This document shows positions 1 through 5,037 of a DNA stretch of 6,229 bases, one piece after another; position 1 is the stretch's first letter, and every line of letters begins with the position of its first letter. Position numbers and translations under genes: made by a program. Location of the stretch: contig JAFTRB010000160.1 of NCBI GenBank assembly GCA_017462445.1, positions 1 through 6,229 of the forward strand, written 5' to 3'. The notes beneath the pieces are model-generated. The model was not told the DNA's origin. It was given only the letters and a program-made list of their open reading frames with translations, and did not search any database. Origin of the DNA: Clostridia bacterium. GTDB taxonomy: Bacteria; Bacillota_A; Clostridia; Oscillospirales; CAG-272.

Positions 1-5
1 ATGAC

Positions 6-26
6 AAAAATGCCCTGCTTCAAGGC
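6..26 (-). terminator. Weak candidate intrinsic terminator for the minus-strand operon
   Basis: On the minus strand GCCUU (26-22) can pair with AGGGC (16-12), including one U-G pair, around a 5-nt loop, and is followed by AUUUUU (11-6). The stem is short, and the site is about 235 nt past the rsgA stop. It is the only stem followed by a T-run that I find in the 3' flank, but termination may equally occur left of the window or by Rho. Confidence 0.25.
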
Positions 27-33
27 GCTCACT

Positions 34-46
34 ATTGCTAAGCAAT
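34..46. repeat. Small perfect hairpin
   Basis: ATTGC (34-38) and GCAAT (42-46) form a 5-bp stem with a TAA loop. It is short and could be chance, but it lies between the double-hairpin element and the terminator-like hairpin, in DNA with no gene. Confidence 0.3.
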
Positions 47-64
47 TACCCAACTGTTCGCATT

Positions 65-108
65 CTCCCTCACCCGACTCTGTCGGGAGCTCCCTCCCGG
101 AGGGAGCC
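65..108. repeat. Double-hairpin intergenic element with alternative pairing
   Basis: Two adjacent hairpins share this element. CCCGAC (73-78) pairs with GTCGGG (82-87) around a TCT loop, and GCTCCCTC (89-96) pairs with GAGGGAGC (100-107) around a CCG loop. A further CTCCCTC at 65-71 could replace the left arm of the second stem and enclose the first hairpin, giving two mutually exclusive folds. No T-run follows on either strand. The architecture matches a common class of CTCCCTC...GAGGGAG repeats seen between genes in gut clostridial genomes (from memory). It may act on mRNA 3' ends or simply be a miniature mobile or selfish repeat. Confidence 0.65.
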
Positions 109-131
109 CTGAAGAAAAGCAAGCCACCATT

Positions 132-158
132 GTAGGGACCGGCGTCCTCGACGGTCCG
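132..158. repeat. Hairpin-forming intergenic element
   Basis: GGACCG at 136-141 pairs perfectly with CGGTCC at 152-157. After one G/A mismatch the stem continues two more pairs (143-144 with 149-150) around a TCCT loop. Neither strand has a T-run after the stem, so it is not a classical terminator. Its form (GTAGGG, a stem, then GGTCCG) resembles dispersed intergenic repeats that I associate with Clostridia; that it is dispersed cannot be tested from one window. Confidence 0.6.
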
Positions 159-179
159 TGTTGGTTATCCCGCAAGGTA

Positions 180-214
180 TAGTGGCTAGGGGTTAGTGGT
201 TAGGGGTTAGGGGG
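180..214. repeat. Five-copy G-rich heptamer tandem array (consensus TAGKGGY)
   Basis: Five consecutive 7-bp units begin at 180, 187, 194, 201 and 208; they alternate between TAGTGGY and TAGGGGK forms. The plus strand has G-runs at 189-192, 203-206 and 210-215 plus GG at 198-199, so a two-layer G-quadruplex is conceivable. AGTGGT at 195-200 can also pair with ACCACT at 221-226 across a 20-nt loop. The array looks telomere-like but is non-coding bacterial intergenic sequence. Similar G-rich tandem stretches occur between genes in gut clostridia as far as I recall; this instance's function is unknown. Confidence 0.8.
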
Positions 215-222
215 GAACTGAC

Positions 223-250
223 CACTTTCAATTTTCATTTTTACACTTTC
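223..250. repeat. AT-rich tract bounded by a 7-bp direct repeat, just after rsgA
   Basis: CACTTTC occurs at 223-229 and again at 244-250, separated by an AT-rich stretch (AATTTTCATTTTTA). The tract sits right after the rsgA stop codon. It carries no ORF and no hairpin strong enough to be a terminator. It may be the edge of the neighbouring repeat mosaic; no function can be assigned. Confidence 0.4.
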
Positions 251-258
251 CTCTTTTC

Positions 259-1197
259 TCACTCGTACTGCTTCTTTGCCTTAAGGGTGCGGTAGATGGT
301 ACGGTAGGAGGAGAGGCGGCTCTCGGGAATTTTGCCCTCCTCGGCGGCGCGGGCTATTGCGCATTCGTCACTGCCCTCTCCGACATGGGCGCAATCGGCA
401 TAGCGACAACCGCCTATGTAGGAGGAGAACTCACGGAAGGTGGGCAACAGCTGCTCCAGCGAGAAGAAGTCAAAGCGCTCGAAATCTATAAGCGAAAAGC
501 CGGGTGTGTCGGCAAGGAAGCCACAGACGGGGGTGCTGTCAAGCGCAAAAAGCTCAACATGCCTCGTGGTATGCTTTCCTCGCTCGATGCGGCGGGAGAT
601 GTCCGAGGTGGCAAGGGACAGCCCGGGAAAGAGGGCGTTCATAAGGGTGGACTTGCCAACTCCGGAGGCTCCTGCAAAGGCGGCGGTTTTGCCCTCCTTC
701 AGATGCTCGGCAATAAAGGCGGAAAGCTCGGGGAGCCCCTCGCCCGACGACGAGGATGTGAGAAATGCCGAAATTCCTATCCTATTATATATATTATAGT
801 ATTCCTCGGCTTCCTTCCTCGACAGATCCGCCTTGGTTATAACTATTACGGGCTCGATACAGTTATGCTCGGCAATGGCTATAAGCTTGTCCACCGTCTC
901 CAGCACAGGCGAGGGCTTGCGCGAGGCAAGGACAATAAACAGGTAATCCAGGTTTGCCTTTGGCGGGCGAATGAGGGCGTTGGAGCGCTCCTTTATGGTA
1001 GATATAACGAGCGAGTCGGGGGTATCTGTATCAACAAGAAGGGTGACATTGTCCCCAACAAGAAGCTTTTCGTCATCGCGCTTAAGATTGCCCTTGGCGC
1101 GGCAGGAGAGGACTTTAACCTCGCCCTCCTCGATGACTCTTACCTCATAGAGCCCACCGAGTCCCTTTATAATTTTTCCTTGCTTTTCGTAAATCAA
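259..1197 (-). CDS. rsgA: Small-subunit ribosome biogenesis GTPase RsgA
   Basis: RsgA (YjeQ/YloQ/CpgA) is a circularly permuted GTPase that binds the 30S decoding region late in assembly and releases assembly factors such as RbfA. From the TTG at 1197 it has 312 aa, beginning MIYEKQGKIIKGLGG, which matches the family N-terminus. An OB fold spans about 1-70. The G motifs appear in permuted order: G4 TKAD at 121-124, G5 around SSSSGEG (148-154), G1 GASGVGKST at 176-184, G2 in HTTRH at 209-213, and G3 DTPGF at 230-234. The C-terminal zinc site is Cys264, Cys269, His271 and Cys279. Thr replaces the usual Asn in G4, as in several Firmicute homologues. No ATG or GTG lies near the expected N-terminus. 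It follows rlmN by 23 nt and ends the cluster with TGA at 259-261. The usual neighbours stp/prkC (upstream) are absent and rpe is not seen in the 258 bp downstream. Confidence 0.95.
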   Translation of the reverse strand: MIYEKQGKIIKGLGGLYEVRVIEEGEVKVLSCRAKGNLKRDDEKLLVGDNVTLLVDTDTPDSLVISTIKERSNALIRPPKANLDYLFIVLASRKPSPVLETVDKLIAIAEHNCIEPVIVITKADLSRKEAEEYYNIYNRIGISAFLTSSSSGEGLPELSAFIAEHLKEGKTAAFAGASGVGKSTLMNALFPGLSLATSDISRRIERGKHTTRHVELFALDSTPVCGFLADTPGFSLIDFERFDFFSLEQLLPTFREFSSYIGGCRYADCAHVGEGSDECAIARAAEEGKIPESRLSSYRTIYRTLKAKKQYE

Positions 1198-1205
1198 AGA
1201 ATTAT

Positions 1206-1213
1206 CTCTCTTT
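1206..1213 (-). promoter_or_regulatory. Ribosome binding site that sets the rsgA TTG start
   Basis: AAAGAGAG lies in the 23-nt gap after the rlmN stop, 8 nt before the TTG at 1197. An upstream TTG at 1257 has no comparable site and would overlap rlmN by 37 bp, so this site favours 1197. Confidence 0.6.
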
Positions 1214-1220
1214 CGATAGT

Positions 1221-2270
1221 TTAGGTGGTCTCCTTGGCGCGTCGAAGCTGTCCGCAAGCGCCGTTTACATCACTGCCCAAGCGGCGGCGAACGGTAGCAA
1301 CACAGCCAAGCGAGCCAAGAAGCTCGGCAAAGCGATTTGCGCTCTCGGCGCTGCCCTGGCGGAAGCCTGTCTCCTTAACCTCGTTTACACGAATCAGGTT
1401 GACATGGATAGGCGCGCCTGTGCCACGGAAGGCGGTGGTTAAAAGCCTGGCAAGCTCGCGAGCGTCGCTCTCGGAATCGTTCTTACCTCCGATCAGCGTA
1501 TACTCGAAGGAAATGCGTCTGCCTGTATGCTTGTAGTAGAATACACAGGCGTCAAGAAGCTCGGCAATATTCCACTTGTTATTGACGGGCATAATCTGTG
1601 AGCGCTTTTCATCGTTTGATGCGTGCAGGGAGATTGAGAGGGTTATGGGAAGCTCGACCTCTGCAAGCTTAAGAATCCCGGGTACAACTCCACAGGTGGA
1701 GAGCGAGATGTGCCTGTAGCCTATGTTAAGTCCGCCCGGCAGATTAACAAGGCGGAGGAACTTAATTACATTATCGAAATTATCAAGAGGCTCGCCAATT
1801 CCCATCATTACAACATTGGATATTCTCTCGCCCGAATCCCTCTGGGCGGCAATAATCTGCCCAAGCATCTCCGAGGGAAGAAGGTTACGGACCTTGCCAC
1901 CGATGGTGGAGGCGCAAAACTTACAGCCCATATAGCAGCCAACCTGACTGGATATGCAGAGGGTGTTGCCGTGTTTATATCGCATAAAGACGCTCTCGAT
2001 ACACTCGCCGTCGTGGAGGCGGAAGAGATATTTTATCGTTCCGTCCAGCCTTGAGGTGAGCTTTTCGACCACCCTGGGGAGGGTGTCGAGGGTTATCTCG
2101 GCAAGTCTTTCACGAAGCTTTTTGGATAGGTTTGTCATCTCGACAAGCGGTGTACCCTCGGCAAGTCGGGGAAACATCTGCTTTGCTCTGTACTTTGGCT
2201 CGCCAAGCGAGACGAAAAGCTCCTCAAGCTCGGTGTCGGTGAGCGAATACAAATCTATTTTTTCATTCAT
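1221..2270 (-). CDS. rlmN: Dual-specificity 23S rRNA/tRNA (adenine-C2)-methyltransferase RlmN
   Basis: RlmN is a radical-SAM enzyme that makes 2-methyladenosine at A2503 of 23S rRNA and A37 of a group of tRNAs, tuning the peptidyl-transferase centre and decoding. The protein is 349 aa (E. coli 384). The 4Fe-4S cluster motif CxxxCxxC is Cys112, Cys116 and Cys119. The SAM-contact motif MGIGEP is at 156-161. The cysteine that becomes methylated during catalysis is Cys339 in GACGQL, and the second conserved cysteine, seven residues before the cluster motif, is Cys105. SLHASND at 214-220 and NLIRVN at 291-296 are also conserved. RlmN rather than Cfr is favoured by the housekeeping context and the GACGQL tail. 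The ATG at 2270 is one base after the rsmB stop, and AAGGG in the rsmB 3' end serves as ribosome binding site about 9 nt upstream. In many Firmicutes a PP2C phosphatase and PASTA kinase follow; here rsgA follows directly. Confidence 0.96.
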   Translation of the reverse strand: MNEKIDLYSLTDTELEELFVSLGEPKYRAKQMFPRLAEGTPLVEMTNLSKKLRERLAEITLDTLPRVVEKLTSRLDGTIKYLFRLHDGECIESVFMRYKHGNTLCISSQVGCYMGCKFCASTIGGKVRNLLPSEMLGQIIAAQRDSGERISNVVMMGIGEPLDNFDNVIKFLRLVNLPGGLNIGYRHISLSTCGVVPGILKLAEVELPITLSISLHASNDEKRSQIMPVNNKWNIAELLDACVFYYKHTGRRISFEYTLIGGKNDSESDARELARLLTTAFRGTGAPIHVNLIRVNEVKETGFRQGSAESANRFAELLGSLGCVATVRRRLGSDVNGACGQLRRAKETT

Positions 2271-2271
2271 T

Positions 2272-3597
2272 CTATTTTACCCTTATAAGTTTTGCAAGAA
2301 AGAAGCCGTCCATACGGTGTCGATGCGGCATAAGCGTGAGCATTCCGCCACTGCTTTGAAGCTCACCAAGAGCGAACTCGAGAGGAGAAAAGCCCTCGTT
2401 TTCAAGGAGAAAGCGTTCTACGATCTGCTCGTTCTCCTCGCGGTTCAAGGTACAGGTGGAATAGACCAGAGTGCCACCCGTGCGAAGATATTTGGCGCTG
2501 GAGGACAAGATTTGGTATTGAAGCTGCGGCAAAGAAGAAATGCCGCTCTCGTCCTTATAGCGCATATCCGCCTTTTTCCCGAGGACTCCAAGCCCCGAGC
2601 AGGGGACATCGCAAATAACCCTGTCAAAGCTTGCAAAAAGCTCCTTGCGAGGTGAGGTCGCATCCTGAGAATCAACGGTAATGCCACGAATGCCGAGCCT
2701 GTCCGCCGAGGAGCGAATGAGCGACAGCTTGCTCTCGTGCAGGTCGAAGGAGGTTATCGACGCCCCGTCTTGTGTGAGAATAGAGGCTGCGAGGCTTTTG
2801 CCGCCCGGGCAAGCGCAAACATCGACGATCCTCTCCCCTGCCTCGGGAGATAGAACGGCGGCGCTTATTGCGCAGGACTCGTCCTGAACGATGAAAAGCC
2901 CCTCATCGAAGCCGTAGAGTCTCCTTGGGTCGACCGAGCCTGATATTCTCAGGCTGATGGGTGTATAGCTGCTTTTTTTAACTGTGTAGCCCTGCTCGCG
3001 GATTTTTTCGGCAAGCCCGTCGGGCGTTATTTTTACCGTATTAACGGTTATATCTGTATCAGTCTGCTTATTGAAGTGGGCAAGAAGCTCCTCCGCCTCG
3101 CCTTCGCCAAGATAATCGATGAAGTGACGGCAGAGCCACTGCGGAAAGGAATATTTGACAGAGAGATAGCGCACAGGGCTCTTTTCCCTCTCGGGCGCAG
3201 GGAGGCTTCCCCCGTCTCTCCCCTCCTTGACCTTGCGCAGAATGGCGTTTATAAAGCCCCTTTCTCCCTTGTTCCTACCAAGCGAGACGCATTCGTTTAC
3301 CGCCGCGTGGTCGGGAATGGAGTCAACATAAAGAAGCTCTGTAATACCTAATCGGAGGATATTCAGTGTGTGGATATCGATGCTGTCAAGCCCTCTTTTC
3401 GCATAGGAGCAGATGTAGTAATCAAGGGTTATTTTATGCTCAAGGGTGGTATAAAACAGCATTGTGACTATGCCCTTCTGCTCCTGCCTCAGCGAGTCGA
3501 GGCTATGCGAGGAGAGGGCGAGATTTGCATACTTCCCCTCCAGCTCGAAGCCATCAAGGAGGGAAAGGGTAAGCTCAAGTATTTTCATAACGCTCAA
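2272..3597 (-). CDS. rsmB: 16S rRNA (cytosine-5)-methyltransferase RsmB
   Basis: RsmB (Sun/Fmu) makes m5C at position 967 (E. coli numbering) of 16S rRNA using S-adenosylmethionine. The 441-aa protein has a NusB-like RNA-binding domain at about 1-140 (core LRLGITELLYVDSIPDHAAV near 81-100), then the Rossmann methyltransferase. SAM motif I DVCACPGGKS is at 259-268, and motif IV DVPCSG is at 330-335 with Cys333. Motif VI STCTLNREENE is at 380-390 with the catalytic Cys382. The tail MPHRHRMDGFFLAKL (423-437) is typical of RsmB. Start choice is uncertain. The TTG at 3597 overlaps the fmt stop as TTGA and has AGG 5 nt upstream. An ATG at 3588 would remove three residues but has only that AGG 14 nt away. 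I slightly favour TTG. The stop TAG is one base before the rlmN ATG. Length is normal and both catalytic cysteines are present. Confidence 0.95.
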   Translation of the reverse strand: MSVMKILELTLSLLDGFELEGKYANLALSSHSLDSLRQEQKGIVTMLFYTTLEHKITLDYYICSYAKRGLDSIDIHTLNILRLGITELLYVDSIPDHAAVNECVSLGRNKGERGFINAILRKVKEGRDGGSLPAPEREKSPVRYLSVKYSFPQWLCRHFIDYLGEGEAEELLAHFNKQTDTDITVNTVKITPDGLAEKIREQGYTVKKSSYTPISLRISGSVDPRRLYGFDEGLFIVQDESCAISAAVLSPEAGERIVDVCACPGGKSLAASILTQDGASITSFDLHESKLSLIRSSADRLGIRGITVDSQDATSPRKELFASFDRVICDVPCSGLGVLGKKADMRYKDESGISSLPQLQYQILSSSAKYLRTGGTLVYSTCTLNREENEQIVERFLLENEGFSPLEFALGELQSSGGMLTLMPHRHRMDGFFLAKLIRVK

Positions 3598-4526
3598 AGA
3601 AGCCTGTCGCCGACCGCAAGCTTGCGACCGCGGAGGAAGTCTCCCGCATTCATCCTGCCCTTGCCCTGTGGGATTACGCCACGGACAAGGAGCGCGCCCT
3701 CTCCGCAGGCAACGGTAAATGAGCCTGCGCCCTTGGAATCTGCGGCAATAACCGTACCGGGAATACCGCTACCCTTGGTTGCGCTGACATTAAAGAGCTT
3801 TATCATCTTGTCACCGAGAAAGGCAAATGCTCCCGGAATTGGGGTAACGCCGCGGATAATTGCCGAAAGACGGGTAGCAGGGAGGGTGAAATCTATGCGA
3901 CAATCTTCCTTCTCTATTTTTGCGGCATAGCTGGCAAGGCTACCGTCCTGGGGAGTACGGGTAGCTCTCCCCTCCTCTATTGCACGAATGGCATCAACAA
4001 CCATCCTCCCACCCAGAGAGGCGCTTCTGTCGTGAACGGTCTCGAAGTCATCGCTCTCGGTTATCGGGAATGCCTCCTGGGAGATTATATCGCCTGTGTC
4101 AAGCCCCTCCGCCATATACATAATTGTAACGCCGGTCTCGCTCTCTCCATTCATAACCGCGCGCTGCATAGGGGCGGCTCCGCGATACTTGGGAAGGAGG
4201 GAGACATGTACATTTATACATCCGTATTCAGGATAATCCAAGACGGCGGGAGGCAGAATTTTGCCGTAGGCAACCACAACAATAAGCTCGGGATCTACCT
4301 CCTTAAGCGTCTGCAAAAACTCCTCGGTTCTCAGGCTGTCGGGAGTATAAACGGGTATGCCGCGCTCCTCGGCAAGCGCCTTGGTGGGAGTGGGGGTAAG
4401 GACATTACCTCTGCCCCTCGGCTTATCCTTGCCTGTTACGACTGCGGATATCCCGATGCCCGAGTCAAGAATTGCGGCAAGACAGGTGGCAGATATCTCG
4501 GGCGTACCCATAAACATTATCTTCAT
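3594..4526 (-). CDS. fmt: Methionyl-tRNA formyltransferase
   Basis: Fmt transfers a formyl group from 10-formyltetrahydrofolate to Met-tRNA(fMet), giving the bacterial initiator tRNA. From the ATG at 4526 the protein is 310 aa (E. coli 315). It opens with MKIMFMGTPE, the Rossmann start of the catalytic domain. The signature SLLPKYRGAAP is at 109-119. The catalytic triad known for the family is present as Asn105, His107 and Asp143 (GLDTGD at 141-146). The C-terminal OB-like tRNA-binding domain covers about 210-310 and ends with GKGRMNAGDFLRG, typical of Fmt. The linker position usually reading NPWPGA reads TPIPGA (229-233 region), so the tryptophan is replaced by isoleucine; activity is still expected. 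It follows def by 13 nt, and its stop TGA shares bases with the next gene's start (TTGA at 3594-3597), implying coupled translation. Formylation and deformylation genes are thus side by side, as in most bacteria. Confidence 0.97.
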   Translation of the reverse strand: MKIMFMGTPEISATCLAAILDSGIGISAVVTGKDKPRGRGNVLTPTPTKALAEERGIPVYTPDSLRTEEFLQTLKEVDPELIVVVAYGKILPPAVLDYPEYGCINVHVSLLPKYRGAAPMQRAVMNGESETGVTIMYMAEGLDTGDIISQEAFPITESDDFETVHDRSASLGGRMVVDAIRAIEEGRATRTPQDGSLASYAAKIEKEDCRIDFTLPATRLSAIIRGVTPIPGAFAFLGDKMIKLFNVSATKGSGIPGTVIAADSKGAGSFTVACGEGALLVRGVIPQGKGRMNAGDFLRGRKLAVGDRLL

Positions 4527-4531
4527 AGGCT

Positions 4532-4538
4532 CTCCCCT
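4532..4538 (-). promoter_or_regulatory. Ribosome binding site of fmt
   Basis: AGGGGAG lies in the 13-nt def-fmt gap, 5 nt before the ATG at 4526. It decides the fmt start: the same frame runs further upstream into def (to 4640), but that extension reads antibonafide coding sequence of def in another frame and does not resemble Fmt. Confidence 0.8.
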
Positions 4539-4539
4539 C

Positions 4540-5013
4540 TTATTCTCCGCGAAGCTCCTCTTCGGTAAGCTCGCGAATCTGTACATCGGTATAAATCCTT
4601 CCGTCAAGATGGTCGCATTCGTGGCAGATTGCCCTGGCAAGAAGCTCGGTTCCTGTCAGATCGTAGGTCTCGCCCTTCCTGTTCATTGCGCGCACCGTGA
4701 CAGACATAGGTCGCTTTGTGATGCCTGCGTGACCGGGATTGGAAAGACAGCCCTCGGTCTTCTGCTGCTCGCCCGAGAAGGCGATGATCTTGGGGTTAAT
4801 AAGCTCATATACCTCACCCGGCTCGACCTCGATAACCGCAATGCGGCGAAGAACGCCGACCTGGGAGGCGGCGAGACCACAGCCCTCCGCTGCGCGCATT
4901 GTTTCTATCATGTCATCAATTAAAGTACAAATTCTGGGGGTTATCTCGGTAACGGGGCGGCAAACCTTGCGAAGGACAGGATCGCCGAATCTGATTATTT
5001 TTAGCTTTGCCAT
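4540..5013 (-). CDS. def: Peptide deformylase
   Basis: This metalloenzyme removes the N-formyl group from the initiator methionine of nascent proteins at the ribosome exit, working after Fmt, which is encoded next. The protein is 157 aa, a normal length. All three family motifs are intact: motif 1 GCGLAASQ at 44-51, motif 2 EGCLS at 87-91 with metal ligand Cys89, and motif 3 HECDH at 131-135 with metal ligands His131 and His135 and catalytic Glu132. The ATG at 5013 is preferred because the protein then begins MAKLKIIRFGDP like its relatives, with AAAGGA (5023-5028) 9 nt upstream. An in-frame TTG at 5031 would add six residues but lies before that Shine-Dalgarno site. The stop TAA is 13 nt before fmt. 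The second residue-level oddity, Cys130 before HECDH where Gln is common, is harmless variation. Deformylases fall into types; the short EGCLS form and length suggest the type 1-like group, which is inference. Confidence 0.97.
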   Translation of the reverse strand: MAKLKIIRFGDPVLRKVCRPVTEITPRICTLIDDMIETMRAAEGCGLAASQVGVLRRIAVIEVEPGEVYELINPKIIAFSGEQQKTEGCLSNPGHAGITKRPMSVTVRAMNRKGETYDLTGTELLARAICHECDHLDGRIYTDVQIRELTEEELRGE

Positions 5014-5037
5014 TGTCTTGTTTCCTTTCAATTCTAT

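Larger units (their letters stand above)
1..258. other. Non-coding flank downstream of rsgA
   Basis: No protein with recognisable features is encoded here on either strand. A plus-strand frame is open from position 1 to the TAG at 133-135 (44 codons), but most of it reads through the double-hairpin repeat. The stretch is filled by repeat-like elements from 34 to 250, described separately. No promoter for a divergent gene and no tRNA or other RNA gene is recognisable. Confidence 0.7.

Noticed and set aside
65..108. Double hairpin as the operon's intrinsic terminator
   Set aside because: The stems are strong, but no T-run follows on either strand.
1..135. 44-codon plus-strand frame starting with ATG at position 1
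   Set aside because: Most of it translates the double-hairpin repeat, no ribosome binding site is visible, and the left edge cuts it. A gene from the left ending at 135 cannot be excluded without more sequence.
180..214. CRISPR array or true telomere
   Set aside because: Units are 7 bp with no spacers, and the array is internal to the sequence, flanked by ordinary DNA.
385..1224. 279-codon open frame on the plus strand, opposite rsgA
   Set aside because: It is antisense to a gene with full RsgA motifs, its translation has no recognisable domain, and it arises from the codon bias of the real gene.
1221..2270. Cfr-type antibiotic-resistance methyltransferase
   Set aside because: Cfr is related to RlmN, but the housekeeping operon context, normal length and GACGQL ending fit RlmN.
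3370..3930. 186-codon plus-strand frame across rsmB and fmt
   Set aside because: It spans the junction of two certain minus-strand genes and shows no domain or plausible ribosome binding site.
4357..4923. 188-codon plus-strand frame opposite def and fmt
   Set aside because: Both motif-complete genes on the other strand explain the sequence; it is a mirror frame.
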